From Planococcus lenghuensis (lineage in GTDB: Bacteria; Bacillota; Bacilli; Bacillales_A; Planococcaceae), in contig NZ_CP019640.1 of the NCBI RefSeq assembly GCF_001999905.1, positions 1,220,001 through 1,284,000 on the forward strand: a stretch of 64,000 nt of DNA, read 5' to 3'. Every line of letters begins with the position of its first letter. The first letter of the stretch is position 1. A model generated the notes under the pieces. That model saw only the letters and a program-made list of their open reading frames with translations, was not told where the DNA came from and searched no databases. Positions 19,366-28,155 of this stretch are shown one piece after another. The translations under genes and the position numbers were made by a program.

Positions 19366-20589
19366 TCATGTTGCTTGCGGAACTTGAAGGGAAGCGACCC
19401 GCCGTCCGATCTCCGTAATCAGTTCTGCCGGAAGCGGGAAGTTCATGGCTGCCGGGTCCGACTGGACAGCCCGGATGGTCAGCTCCAGTGAATCCTCGGG
19501 AATGTCGAAGTCCGAAAAATCTTTTGGCAGGCCCACTTCTTCCTGCAGGCTCCGGATTTTGGCGACGACTGCTGCCAATTGTTCAGCGGTGGACAGGTCT
19601 TTTGCTTCCACGTTAAGTGCTTGTGCGAGCAACCAGATTTTACCGGCATATAAGTCCGGGACGAGTTCAAGCACGTGCGGCAGGAAAACGGCATTCGCCA
19701 AGCCGTGTGGAATACGGAACAGTGCCCCGTATGCATGGGCCAGGTTATGCACCGGAATGGCATTCAATGCCAGACTAAAGGCAGTGATGCCCATGGTGCT
19801 CGCCTGCAGCATATTCATCCGCGCTTTCAAATTCGAGCCATTATTCACCGTTTCCGCGATGTTCTCCTCGAACATCCGGATTGACTGCAGCGCGAAGGCA
19901 TCTGTAAAGCCGGTGGCGGTAGGAGACGCCAGTGCTTCGATTGCATGCGTTAACGCGTCAAAACCGGTGAATGCTGTAATGGATGGCGGGAGCCCGGTTG
20001 TCAGATCCGGATCCAGAACAGCCATGTTTGAGCTGATGAACGGATGGATGATGTTGGTTTTCACTCTTCTTTCTTCATTGTAAATTACAGCGATCGGGGA
20101 TACTTCAGATCCGGTGCCTGCGGTTGTCGGAACGGCCACGTGCGGTATCGGGATCGGCTGGGCTTCCGGCCAGGCAAAGTAGGAAAGGCCGCCGGGAATT
20201 GCTTCCTTGATATCCGTCAATCCACTGTGAAGAGCGAATTTCACACCTTTTACTGTATCCAGCACACTACCGCCGCCCACTGCCAGAAGACCGTCCGCTC
20301 CGCGTTCACGGGCAAAACGCAAGGCATTATTGACGGATTGGCTGCCGGCATCCTGTTCGATATCGGTGAAAATACCGACGAGTTCCGGTCCGGTTCCGTT
20401 CGGTGTCAGATGAAATATTTCCGCCACTTTATCGACGATGCCGGCTTTTTCCAAGCCTTTATCGCTGAACAGGATAATTCGTTTCGCACCCAGTCCCCGA
20501 AACAGATCGGGAACCATCGCGCGTGTGCCTGAACCGCTGTGAATGGCGGTTGCGATTCCGAAATTCGAATACGTCGTAATCAATGACAT
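19366..20589 (-). CDS. iron-containing alcohol dehydrogenase
   Basis: Group III metal-dependent NAD(P) alcohol dehydrogenase, about 407 residues. The nucleotide-binding motif GGGSVLDTVKG is near residue 97 and TTAGTGSEVSP near residue 152; metal ligands lie in the family motifs FDALTHAIE and HNLAHAYG. The start is ambiguous: ATG 20589 directly abuts the aaagaggtg ribosome site, and a TTG at 20583 is better spaced. It follows the aldehyde dehydrogenase gene by about 20 bases, so they are one operon. The pair could interconvert an alcohol, aldehyde and acid; the substrate cannot be told from sequence. Confidence 0.9.
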   Translation of the reverse strand: MSLITTYSNFGIATAIHSGSGTRAMVPDLFRGLGAKRIILFSDKGLEKAGIVDKVAEIFHLTPNGTGPELVGIFTDIEQDAGSQSVNNALRFARERGADGLLAVGGGSVLDTVKGVKFALHSGLTDIKEAIPGGLSYFAWPEAQPIPIPHVAVPTTAGTGSEVSPIAVIYNEERRVKTNIIHPFISSNMAVLDPDLTTGLPPSITAFTGFDALTHAIEALASPTATGFTDAFALQSIRMFEENIAETVNNGSNLKARMNMLQASTMGITAFSLALNAIPVHNLAHAYGALFRIPHGLANAVFLPHVLELVPDLYAGKIWLLAQALNVEAKDLSTAEQLAAVVAKIRSLQEEVGLPKDFSDFDIPEDSLELTIRAVQSDPAAMNFPLPAELITEIGRRVASLQVPQAT

Positions 20590-20608
20590 CACCTCTTTGC
20601 AGGATTTT

Positions 20609-22135
20609 TTATTCGGGAGGATTAAACAAAAGCCCGTAAGCCAGCCGCCGTTCCAGTTCAGGGACAAGTGACGTATGGACGTGTTTCAGCTGTGTATAGG
20701 CATCGAGTGAATATTTGCCCATTTCACGGCCGATGCCGCTCTGCTTATAGCCGCCAAATGGTGCGTCATTTCTGAGCATATGCCAGTCGTTGATCCAAAT
20801 CACACCGGCTTTGATCTTCCGCGCCACCTCATAAGCCTTGTTGACATCGCGTGTCCAGACGCCGCCTGCCAGTCCGTAGATGGAGTCGTTTGCCATCTTG
20901 ATCGCTTCATCCACATTGTCGTATCGAATGACAGTGAGGACTGGTCCGAAAATTTCCTCTTGGGCAATTTTCATATCGTTCGTCACGTCGGCAAAAATCG
21001 TCGGTTCAACGAAATAGCCGTTCTCGAATCCTTCCACTGTGGCTTTGCGTCCGCCGCATACAAGCCGGGCACCTTCTTCAATGCCGGTTTCAATGTAAGA
21101 TAGAATCGTTTCTTGCTGCTTTTTCGAGACGACGGGTCCCATGGATGTTGCTTCGTCAAGCTGACTGCCGAGGGTCAACGTTTTCGTAAGTTCTGCAAGT
21201 TTCTCCACGACAACATCATAGATGGAACTCGGAACGAACAGCCGCGTGCCGGATTCACAAAGCTGACCTGAGTGCAGGAATACACCGAACAGACTGCCGG
21301 GCAGCGCCAGTTCGAGATCGGCATCTTCAAGCAGGATATTCGGCGATTTGCCGCCGAGTTCGAGTGTTATGTTCTTGATGGTTTTAGCAGCAAGGGCCAT
21401 GATATTGCGGCCGACTTCTGTGGAACCGGTAAAAGCGACTTTACTGACATCGGGATGGAGCACCAGCGGCTCGCCCACTTCAGATCCGGACCCTGTCACC
21501 ACGTTAATAACACCCGGCGGGACAATTTCCGAAATGATTTCTGCCAGCCGAAGCGAGGTGATCGGCGTGTTGCTGGCCGGTTTCAGGACGAGCGTGTTGC
21601 CGGTCGCAAGCGCCGGAACGATTTTCCATACTGCCAGGAGCAGCGGCATGTTCCAAGGAGTGATTGCTGCACAGACACCGAGCGGCTCGCGCCAGACGAA
21701 GTTATGTGCAGGTCCCGGGAAAATCGGAACGGGCAGTGTTTCAGAGAACGGATATTCTTTAACGAATTTTGCCATCTGCTGGAACAGATCGATGATCATG
21801 ACAATGTCATTCCCGCCGATCCGGCGCACAGTACCGCCGGAAGTAAGGGCTTCAAGGTATACGAGCTCTTCGGCGTGGACTGCAATGTTATCGGCAATTC
21901 TATTCAGGATATCGGCACGGTCTGAAGGCTTCATGTCCCGCCAGTCGGATGATTCAAAAGCGGCCAGGGCAGCAGCCACAGCTCTGTCGACATCGGCTTC
22001 ATCGCCTTTTGCTGCTTTGGCCACCACTTCACCTGTTGCCGGGTTAATCACATCAAATGTGTCCCCGGCAGCGGCGGAAGTCCATTCGCCGTTGATAAAA
22101 AGCTGATAGGACGGCACTTCAATTTGAAGAGTCAT
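20609..22135 (-). CDS. NAD-dependent aldehyde dehydrogenase
   Basis: Aldehyde dehydrogenase superfamily, 508 residues. The general-base Glu is in TLELGGKSPN, the catalytic Cys in SGQLCESGTR, and the NAD site contains FTGSTEVGR; TPWNMPLLLAVWK is the usual N-terminal motif. ATG 22135 follows ggaggaaga, while upstream in-frame codons lack a site. First gene of an operon with the iron alcohol dehydrogenase, divergent from a GAF-LuxR regulator. A strong cre site sits just after its predicted -10, pointing to CcpA repression. Closest in style to acetaldehyde-type (AcoD/ExaC) enzymes, but this is not certain. Confidence 0.93.
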   Translation of the reverse strand: MTLQIEVPSYQLFINGEWTSAAAGDTFDVINPATGEVVAKAAKGDEADVDRAVAAALAAFESSDWRDMKPSDRADILNRIADNIAVHAEELVYLEALTSGGTVRRIGGNDIVMIIDLFQQMAKFVKEYPFSETLPVPIFPGPAHNFVWREPLGVCAAITPWNMPLLLAVWKIVPALATGNTLVLKPASNTPITSLRLAEIISEIVPPGVINVVTGSGSEVGEPLVLHPDVSKVAFTGSTEVGRNIMALAAKTIKNITLELGGKSPNILLEDADLELALPGSLFGVFLHSGQLCESGTRLFVPSSIYDVVVEKLAELTKTLTLGSQLDEATSMGPVVSKKQQETILSYIETGIEEGARLVCGGRKATVEGFENGYFVEPTIFADVTNDMKIAQEEIFGPVLTVIRYDNVDEAIKMANDSIYGLAGGVWTRDVNKAYEVARKIKAGVIWINDWHMLRNDAPFGGYKQSGIGREMGKYSLDAYTQLKHVHTSLVPELERRLAYGLLFNPPE

Positions 22136-22221
22136 TTTCTTCCTCCTGTTCGATTGAATTTTTTGCATAAACAAAGTAAGCTAGTAATACACGTAATTTT
22201 CAGAAAGTAAAAGATGAATGA

Positions 22222-22235
22222 TGTATACGCTTTCA
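22222..22235 (-). promoter_or_regulatory. cre site at the aldehyde/alcohol dehydrogenase promoter
   Basis: TGTATACGCTTTCA agrees with 13 of 14 positions of the CcpA operator TGWAANCGNTNWCA. It lies 6 bases downstream of a minus-strand TATAAT (22242-22247), so bound CcpA would block transcription of the operon. The divergent regulator gene may be affected too. Confidence 0.65.
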
Positions 22236-22310
22236 TTATTAATTATAGAAAGAAAAATTGATGACAGGCAGTCCTGAAAATGTAGGGGTGCAGGCAGGGG
22301 GAGAAAAACG

Positions 22311-23000
22311 ATGACTGTCCCAATGACAATTGAACGATTTGCCCATAGTCTGACAGCTATCCCGGATCAGGAAGCAAAAATCAAAGCTGCGCTGCAAGGT
22401 TTCTTTTCCTTTTTTCCATTCTCCCGCTTGTCCTTGTTTTCCTACTCGCCGCTGAACTTTATCGGGGAAGGATTATTCTTTTTCACCGCTGATGGCCGGA
22501 TTGATTCTGCGGGACAGATTCGGGAAGATGTGAGGACCATCCCGGCTATCCACGAAGTGATCCGCAGAAAACGGGCAACTTATGTGGAATTAAAGGCTGA
22601 AGTATCCATTTTTCCAGAAAAGTACGTCGAACAGTTCGCGCTGTCATCAGTGCTGATTGTTCCGCTCTGGCAAGGGCCGACAGTCATCGGCTGCGTTTTT
22701 ATCGACCGATATTCCGGTGAAATGCCATTTGGGGAAGGGATGATTCAAGGCATTGAGGAATATTTCCGCCTCGTATCGGCCATGATCGGTTCTTCAGGTG
22801 AGTCTGCAAAGCTGAGCCGGCGGGAAGTGGAAGTGCTCGAAAAACTGTCAGCCGGCCACAGTACAAAAGAAATGGCGGTTTTAATGGGAATCAGCGAGTT
22901 TACCGCGCGGGATTATATCAGTTCCGCCATGAAGAAGCTGAACGTGCGGCACCGGGCTCAAGCGATTGCCGAGGCAGTGCGGAGCGGACTTATTTCATAA
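22311..23000 (+). CDS. GAF-domain LuxR-type transcriptional regulator
   Basis: A 229-residue regulator. Residues about 15-150 look like a GAF sensor domain (SVLIVPLWQGPTVIGCVFIDRYSG). Residues 167-228 are a LuxR/GerE helix-turn-helix: LSRREVEVLEKLSAGHSTKEMA, then GISEFTARDYISSAMKKLNVRHRAQA, here given in parts. ATG 22311 follows aggggga. It is divergent from the aldehyde/alcohol dehydrogenase operon, about 175 bases away, and most likely activates it in response to a small ligand. The ligand is unknown. There is no receiver domain, so it is not a two-component regulator. Confidence 0.88.
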   Translation: MTVPMTIERFAHSLTAIPDQEAKIKAALQGFFSFFPFSRLSLFSYSPLNFIGEGLFFFTADGRIDSAGQIREDVRTIPAIHEVIRRKRATYVELKAEVSIFPEKYVEQFALSSVLIVPLWQGPTVIGCVFIDRYSGEMPFGEGMIQGIEEYFRLVSAMIGSSGESAKLSRREVEVLEKLSAGHSTKEMAVLMGISEFTARDYISSAMKKLNVRHRAQAIAEAVRSGLIS

Positions 23001-23042
23001 AAAAAGCAATGAACCGGCAGGACCGGCTCATTGCTTTTTTTG
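22999..23042. terminator. bidirectional terminator of the LuxR gene and the carbonic anhydrase-like gene
   Basis: aaaaaagcaatga...ccgg pairs with ccgg...tcattgctttttt. The right arm encodes the last codons and stop of the minus-strand gene. Confidence 0.9.
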
Positions 23043-23546
23043 AAGTGATTTGTAATAAGCGCCTTTTTCGGCGTATTCCCGGACAATACGTTCCATGTCT
23101 TTCCGATCTGCACCCGTCAGTTCCCGGACCACTTTTGCCGGCCGTCCGAGCGCGAGCATGCCTGCGGGAATCTTTTTGCCAGGCGGTACGAGGCTGCCGG
23201 CCCCAATGAAAGCACCTTCGCCAATTTCAGCACCGTCAAGAATGACAGAACCCATCCCGATGAGCGCCTGTTTTCTAATAATGCAGCTGTGCAGTGTCAC
23301 CTGATGGCCGACTGTGACTTCATCTTCCAGAACGAGCGGATTGTTCGGACTTTGATGCAGGCAGCACAGATCCTGGATGTTCACTTTCCGGCCAATGACG
23401 GTCGGTGCCACATCACCACGGATCACTGTATTGAACCAGACAGAAGATTCCGGTCCGATGGTGACGTCGCCGGTTACGATTGTAAAATCCGCCAGGAAGA
23501 CGGACGGGTCGATTTCCGGTTCTTTATCATGAAAAGGGTAGATCAT
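23028..23546 (-). CDS. gamma carbonic anhydrase-like hexapeptide-repeat protein
   Basis: A 172-residue left-handed beta-helix protein of the YtoA/PaaY/YrdA group. Hexapeptide repeats run through the sequence (VTIGPESSVWFNTVIRGD, VTVGHQVTLHSCIIR, IGMGSVILDGAEIGEG). The metal-binding histidines of gamma carbonic anhydrases are represented by LHQ, VGHQ and TLHSC. ATG 23546 has ggagg upstream. Divergent from the LLM-family gene, with 76 bases between starts. Many members have weak or no carbonic anhydrase activity, so the function is tentative. Likely the ytoA orthologue. Confidence 0.85.
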   Translation of the reverse strand: MIYPFHDKEPEIDPSVFLADFTIVTGDVTIGPESSVWFNTVIRGDVAPTVIGRKVNIQDLCCLHQSPNNPLVLEDEVTVGHQVTLHSCIIRKQALIGMGSVILDGAEIGEGAFIGAGSLVPPGKKIPAGMLALGRPAKVVRELTGADRKDMERIVREYAEKGAYYKSLQKKQ

Positions 23547-23622
23547 GGTAAACCTCCATTATTCATACTATGATAAAACTATCGTACCAAAAGAACAGGT
23601 GAAAGCAAGAGGAGGACCAGTT

Positions 23623-24630
23623 ATGCCAATCAGTTTAAGTATTCTTGATCAGTCACCGATTTCACGGGGCATGTCTGCGACCCAAGCGCTTCAGCAGACG
23701 GCTCAGCTTGCACGGAAAGCGGAGGAATGGGGCTATCAGCGGTTTTGGGTATCTGAGCATCATGACGCCACGACACTCGCAGGGTCTTCGCCCGAGATCC
23801 TGATTTCGCATCTTGGGGCAGTGACGAATACCATCCGGCTCGGATCGGGTGGGGTCATGCTGCCGCATTATTCCGCCTATAAAATTGCAGAGAACTTTAA
23901 ATTGCTTGAAGCGCTATACCCGGGACGGATCGATGCGGGTGTCGGCCGGGCGCCTGGCGGAATGCCGCGCGCTACGTACGCCTTGCACGAAGGCGGCTAC
24001 CGGGATGTCCACCGGTTCCCGCAGCAAGTGGACGAGCTGCGGATGTATTTGAATGATGCGATTCCGGAAGATCATCCGTATTACGGATTGAAAGCGACCC
24101 CTGTCACGGAGGCAGCACCGCCTGTCTGGATGCTCGGTTCGAGTCCGAACTCGGCGATGCTTGCTGCCGAGAAGGGACTGCCGTATATGTATGCCCAGTT
24201 CATCAACGGAGAAGATGGCATTCGGGCGGCGAAGTATTACCGGGATCGTTTCAAGCCACACGCCGGCAGCAAGCCCCAGCAGGGTGTCGCCGTGTTCGTC
24301 TCTTGTCAGGAGACCGAAGAACAGGCGGAGCGGATGGCTTCGTCGCTCGATCTGTCGATGGTGCTGCTTGAACAGGGCAAACCATCGAACGGCACGCCGT
24401 CTCCGGAAGAGGCGATGAGTTATGCCTATACTTCCTATGAACGCAACCGGATTGAAGATAACCGCCGGCGCATGCTTGTCGGCACGCCTGAACAAGTAGC
24501 TGACCGGATTGGAGAGATTGCTGCAGCACATGGAGCTGAAGAAGTTATGCTCGTTACGATTGCGTATGATTTTGAAGATAAGCTAAAATCGTTCCGGTTG
24601 GTGGCTGAAGAAATGAAAAAGCGTCAGTGA
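23623..24630 (+). CDS. LLM-class flavin-dependent oxidoreductase
   Basis: Luciferase-like monooxygenase family, 335 residues, using reduced FMN or F420-type flavin. The family start MPISLSILDQSPISRG and the motifs WVSEHHD, LGSGGVMLPHYS and GRIDAGVGRAPGG are typical of the alkanal-monooxygenase-like group that includes B. subtilis YtmO/YceB-type proteins. The open frame extends to 23545, but ATG 23623 follows aggagg. Substrate unknown. The gene ends in an inverted repeat that spans the stop codon. Confidence 0.88.
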   Translation: MPISLSILDQSPISRGMSATQALQQTAQLARKAEEWGYQRFWVSEHHDATTLAGSSPEILISHLGAVTNTIRLGSGGVMLPHYSAYKIAENFKLLEALYPGRIDAGVGRAPGGMPRATYALHEGGYRDVHRFPQQVDELRMYLNDAIPEDHPYYGLKATPVTEAAPPVWMLGSSPNSAMLAAEKGLPYMYAQFINGEDGIRAAKYYRDRFKPHAGSKPQQGVAVFVSCQETEEQAERMASSLDLSMVLLEQGKPSNGTPSPEEAMSYAYTSYERNRIEDNRRRMLVGTPEQVADRIGEIAAAHGAEEVMLVTIAYDFEDKLKSFRLVAEEMKKRQ

Positions 24631-24650
24631 CTCTCAGTCACTGACGCTTC
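24619..24650 (+). terminator. inverted repeat at the end of the LLM gene
   Basis: agcgtcagtgac (24620-24631) pairs with gtcactgacgct (24637-24648) across the stop codon. The T run is poor (tcgtctt), so termination may be weak. Confidence 0.6.
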
Positions 24651-24707
24651 GTCTTATTATAGATTAAGCACTCAAACTGCTTAGGCTATCGTTACCGGCA
24701 AAACCTG

Positions 24708-24796
24708 CTCGCTTTCCACGGGCGGACGGCAAGCCGCTTCGGTCACAAAGCGACCTGCAGGGTCTCGCCTTGTCCGCTCTCCCGTATGAGTCTCGC
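24708..24796 (+). repeat. intergenic palindromic repeat, copy A
   Basis: Begins ctcgctttccacgggcgg, has agccgcttcgg and gcagggtctcgcct in the middle and ends near cccgtatgagtctcg. It aligns along its whole length with the reverse complement of copy C at 32843-32930 and with copy B at 32471-32560. I recall similar high-copy intergenic repeats in many Bacillales genomes. Confidence 0.7.
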
Positions 24797-24960
24797 AGTT
24801 ATGCTTCGACTGGTCAGACTCAAAAGAGTATTGATCCATGCGATGATATCAGCTCTTGTCATTAGTATAAGTTGACCATCGTAGAGTTGCTTTTTACTTC
24901 AAGAATAATCTGTATCCAGAGAATAAAAGAAAAATGCTACATGAAAATTGTGTGCTCTTG

Positions 24961-25095
24961 CGGGAAAACTGGCGATCGAGACCCTCAAGGCCTTTTAGGA
25001 AGAAGAGACTTGAGAGAAGGGGGAACGAAGAACGCGACGTCCTGTCGCTTCGGTTCCCTTCCTCGCTTTTGTAGGTCTCGCGGAAAGAATGAGGC
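24961..25095. repeat. large fold-back element with nested hairpins
   Basis: Outer arms CGAGACC (24977-24983) and GGTCTCG (25074-25080) enclose CTCAAG/CTTGAG and a GC-rich hairpin (25016-25060) made of gggaacgaag, gcgac / gtcgc and cttcggttccc. The left edge, tgcgggaaaac..cgagaccct, resembles repeat copy C, so it may be a diverged member of that family or a structured RNA. Confidence 0.5.
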
Positions 25096-25181
25096 GTCCT
25101 TTTCTGACCCATCAAGTTCTTTTTAATATGGAGAAAGGCTATTCTCTTGCAGTTTTCTGTATAAAAGTCTTTTATCTACAA

Positions 25182-25222
25182 CCTGAAGCACCAGTGATAA
25201 AGAGTCACTGGCGCTTTTTTTC
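25182..25222. terminator. hairpin at the end of mnmM
   Basis: agcaccagtga pairs with tcactggcgct, followed on the plus strand by seven T. Its right arm covers the mnmM stop codon; on the minus strand there is no good T run. It could terminate transcripts entering from the left or both ways. Confidence 0.55.
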
Positions 25223-25762
25223 GATGGCAATTAAAAAAGGTGGCGAGTTTTGCTGGTTGATGAAGCCATACCGAAGGACATCGAAGTCCTTTTGCGGGAG
25301 TCCGCTGACAAAGTCCAGCACAGCATCTTTTTCTTCGACGCCGCCCGCATGGCCGTAATAAATAATCAATATGACAAGCCCGCCGATTTTCAGTGCATCC
25401 AGGCCTTTTCGGATGGCTTCTAGCGTGCTGTCGGGTTTTGTGATGATGCTGTGGTCGCCTTTCGGCAAATAGCCGAGATTGAATACGACAGCTGCCACCG
25501 GGCGATTGGCATAGCGATCCATCTCCGCGTGGCTGCCAAGCACCAATTCTACGTGGTCATGATCTTTCACCCGTTCACGCGTCGCCTCGATTGCCGCTTC
25601 TTGGATATCGAATGCGATGACGCGCCCGGAAGGACCGGTCAGTTCGGCCAGAAATAATGTATCGTGCCCGTTGCCGGCAGTAGCATCGACGGCAAGATCA
25701 CCAGGGGTGACAACTTGTTTCAGAAGTTCTTTGGAAAACGGCAATACCCGCTGAAGGATCAT
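25205..25762 (-). CDS. mnmM: tRNA 5-(aminomethyl)-2-thiouridine methyltransferase MnmM (YtqB)
   Basis: A 185-residue class I SAM methyltransferase. The SAM motif is DATAGNGHDTLFLAE (residues 26-40), followed by FDIQ, and NLGYLPKGDHSI is the family active-site motif. YtqB of B. subtilis was shown to be MnmM, which methylates nm5s2U34 to mnm5s2U34 in tRNA. It overlaps the upstream radical-SAM gene ytqA by four bases (ATGA), so the pair is one transcription unit, as in B. subtilis. Assignment follows family knowledge. Confidence 0.88.
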   Translation of the reverse strand: MILQRVLPFSKELLKQVVTPGDLAVDATAGNGHDTLFLAELTGPSGRVIAFDIQEAAIEATRERVKDHDHVELVLGSHAEMDRYANRPVAAVVFNLGYLPKGDHSIITKPDSTLEAIRKGLDALKIGGLVILIIYYGHAGGVEEKDAVLDFVSGLPQKDFDVLRYGFINQQNSPPFLIAIEKKRQ

Positions 25763-26712
25763 ACCGAAACCTCGCTTGAATAGTATTTCCCCTGGAAACT
25801 GCCGCGTGCATCCAGTTCCCGGTCAATCCCGTTCAGCACGTCCCATTTATTCGCACTCCACATCGGGCCGACCATGAGGCCGATCGGTCCGTCCCCGGTA
25901 ATGCGCTGTACGACGAATTCCGGCGGCAACACTTCAAGCTGATCGCAAACCAACTGGATATATTCATCGCGTTCCAGGAACTTAACCATGCCTTTTTCAT
26001 ACTGTTTCACCATTGGTGTGCCTTTCAATAAATGAAGCAAATGGATTTTGATGCCCTGCACATCAAGTTTTGCGACTTCCCGGGCTGTTTTCATCATCAT
26101 GTCCCGGTCTTCAAGTGGCAAACCGTTGATGATGTGCGTGCAGACCCGGATGCCGTGTGCCCGAAGTTTGTCAACACCTTCAACGTAAGTCCGGTAATCA
26201 TGCGCCCGGTTCACAAGTTGTGCCGTCCGCTCATGAACGGTCTGCAGCCCAAGCTCGACCCATAAATACGTCCGCTCGTTCAGTTCAGCCAGGTATTCAA
26301 CGACATCACCGGGAAGGCAGTCCGGCCGGGTAGCGATGGACAGCCCGATGACGCCGGGCTCACGGAGGGCAGCTTCGAATTTTTCTTTCAGCAACGGGAG
26401 CGGGGCATGGGTATTCGTATAAGCCTGGAAATAGGCCATATACTTGGCGTCTTTCCATTTTTTATGCATCCGTTCTTTCTGGCTCTGGAACTGCTCGGCA
26501 ATCGGTGCCGCCCGGTCGCCGGCAAAGTCACCGGAACCGGCCGCGCTGCAGAAAGTACAGCCGCCGTGCGCAACCGTGCCATCCCGGTTCGGACAGTCAA
26601 ACCCGGCATCCAATGAGATTTTCATGACTTTAAAACCGAATTCATCGCGAAGATGCCGGTTCCATGTATAGTAACGCTTTCCGTCTGAGGGAAAAGGGAA
26701 TTTCACTTCCAT
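25759..26712 (-). CDS. ytqA: radical SAM protein YtqA (TIGR01212 family)
   Basis: A 317-residue radical SAM protein. The iron-sulfur cysteines lie in CPNRDGTVAHGGCTFC (residues 40-55), the spaced CX11CX2C-type pattern of this family rather than the usual CX3CX2C. Later motifs include IATRPDCLP, ELGLQTVHERT and HIINGLPLED, typical of Elp3-like folds. ATG 26712 follows aaggagtg. Its steady partnership with mnmM suggests a role in wobble-uridine modification of tRNA, but I know of no firm biochemical assignment. Confidence 0.87.
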   Translation of the reverse strand: MEVKFPFPSDGKRYYTWNRHLRDEFGFKVMKISLDAGFDCPNRDGTVAHGGCTFCSAAGSGDFAGDRAAPIAEQFQSQKERMHKKWKDAKYMAYFQAYTNTHAPLPLLKEKFEAALREPGVIGLSIATRPDCLPGDVVEYLAELNERTYLWVELGLQTVHERTAQLVNRAHDYRTYVEGVDKLRAHGIRVCTHIINGLPLEDRDMMMKTAREVAKLDVQGIKIHLLHLLKGTPMVKQYEKGMVKFLERDEYIQLVCDQLEVLPPEFVVQRITGDGPIGLMVGPMWSANKWDVLNGIDRELDARGSFQGKYYSSEVSV

Positions 26713-26851
26713 AATAGGTTCACTCCTTCATCATTGCCATTGTAGCATGTGGGATGAAAACAGAAAATTCGAGACCCGAAAATATTGCTTGTGGTTAGGG
26801 AGGAAAAGGACTACAATAGCGAATGGAATTTGTATACTGGAGGAATCAGAA

Positions 26852-28036
26852 GTGCCCAAACGCGTCTGGCTGTTAATTATCGGGATGCTCGTCAATGTGA
26901 CAGGGAGTTCATTTTTATGGCCATTAAATACGATTTATATGCACGAACATTTAGGTGTATCCCTGTCGGTTGCCGGACTTGTATTGATGGCGAACGCCGG
27001 CGCTGCCATTATCGGTAATTTGCTTGGCGGAACGCTGTTTGACCGCATCGGCGGTTATAAGTCCATTATGACCGGTATTGTCATTACACTTGCAGCGCTC
27101 ACCGGATTGACTATCTGGCACACGTTTATGCCGTATGTTACTTTTTTGATTATTATGGGATTCAGCAGCGGTATCGTATTTCCAAGCATGTATGCCATGA
27201 TCGGCACTGTATGGCCGGAAGGCGGAAGAAGAGGTTTCAATGCGATTTATCTGGCGCAGAATGTCGGTGTCGCCATCGGCCCGGCACTGGCGGGCTTTCT
27301 CGCTGCAGTCAGCTTTGACTATATTTTCATGGCTAATCTCGGAATGTATATCCTCTTTTTCTTTATTGCGCTGATTGGGTTCAGATCAATGAGCAGCGAT
27401 GCGGCGGCACATACTTCTCTATTGAATGAAAGCAAAAAAATCCGCAATTTCAAACCGTTTTATGCGCTGCTCATTCTGCTGGCCGGTTACTTGCTTTGCT
27501 GGGTCGGTTATGTACAGTGGCAAACAACGATCTCGACATATACGCAGGAAATCGGAATTTCCCTGAATCAATATAGCTTGTTATGGTCGCTAAACGGTGC
27601 GCTAATCGTCGCCGGACAGCCGTTTATCAAACCGCTCGTCAAACGGATGGAGCATAACATTAAAGCGCAGCTTGTGACCGGGATCGTCATCATGATGTCC
27701 TCGTTTCTCGTGGTCGGGTTTGCTGAGCAGTTCTCGATGTTCGTCGTGGCAATGGCGATTTTGACAATCGGGGAAATGTTCGTCTGGCCGGCTGTACCTG
27801 CCGTTGCGAGCCAGCTGGCACCGAAAGGCCGGGAAGGCTTCTACCAAGGGATCGTGAACTCCACGGCAACGGTCGGGCGCATGTTCGGTCCGCTGTTTGG
27901 CGGACTGATGGTTGACTTGTACAGCATGCAGGCGCTGTTTATTGTCATTACATTCCTGCTCGTGTTCAGCATATTAACCACATTGGCGTATGATCGTCCG
28001 CTCAAAGAAAAAATCGGTGCAACTAAAATCGCATAA
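26852..28036 (+). CDS. MFS transporter (YttB-like)
   Basis: Major facilitator superfamily protein of 394 residues with about 12 hydrophobic segments. The MFS motif A region appears between helices 2 and 3 ([14 protein letters not shown]). The open frame reaches back to 26747, but the GTG at 26852 follows ggaggaatcagaa and gives the standard N-terminus ([20 protein letters not shown]). Such proteins are usually drug or metabolite exporters; the substrate here is unknown. Divergent from ytqA, with about 140 bases between starts. Confidence 0.88.
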   Translation: MPKRVWLLIIGMLVNVTGSSFLWPLNTIYMHEHLGVSLSVAGLVLMANAGAAIIGNLLGGTLFDRIGGYKSIMTGIVITLAALTGLTIWHTFMPYVTFLIIMGFSSGIVFPSMYAMIGTVWPEGGRRGFNAIYLAQNVGVAIGPALAGFLAAVSFDYIFMANLGMYILFFFIALIGFRSMSSDAAAHTSLLNESKKIRNFKPFYALLILLAGYLLCWVGYVQWQTTISTYTQEIGISLNQYSLLWSLNGALIVAGQPFIKPLVKRMEHNIKAQLVTGIVIMMSSFLVVGFAEQFSMFVVAMAILTIGEMFVWPAVPAVASQLAPKGREGFYQGIVNSTATVGRMFGPLFGGLMVDLYSMQALFIVITFLLVFSILTTLAYDRPLKEKIGATKIA

Positions 28037-28044
28037 CAATAAGA

Positions 28045-28087
28045 AACGCCCGGAGGCCAAGTGCCTGCCGGGCGTTGCGTTTTTTTC
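28045..28087 (+). terminator. terminator of the MFS gene
   Basis: aacgcccgg (28045-28053) pairs with ccgggcgtt (28068-28076), followed by gcg and a T run. Its end overlaps the predicted -35 of scoAB. Confidence 0.85.
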
Positions 28088-28124
28088 AGAAGTCTGATTA
28101 TAATAAATACAGAAAGCGCTTGCA
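28075..28124 (+). promoter_or_regulatory. scoAB promoter with cre-like site
   Basis: TTGCGT (28075-28080), an 18-base spacer and TATAAT (28099-28104), followed at once by AGAAAGCGCTTGCA (28111-28124), which matches 12 of 14 positions of the CcpA operator. CcpA bound there would block transcription when glucose is plentiful. Confidence 0.55.
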
Positions 28125-28155
28125 TAAATTGGTTATCAATCAAAGGAGGTTTGTC

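Larger units (their letters stand above)
24651..25181. other. 530-base non-coding region with palindromic elements
   Basis: No supported gene. It holds repeat copy A (24708-24796) and a large fold-back element (24961-25095), described separately. The short frames here are products of the repeats. Confidence 0.7.

Noticed and set aside
23028-24630. Carbonic anhydrase-like and LLM genes as a novel two-gene pathway
   Set aside because: They are divergent, each family is common and promiscuous, and nothing in the sequence ties their substrates together.
24708-24796. Insertion sequence remnant
   Set aside because: No transposase coding in any frame and no IS-type terminal repeats; the palindromic boxes match the other intergenic copies instead.
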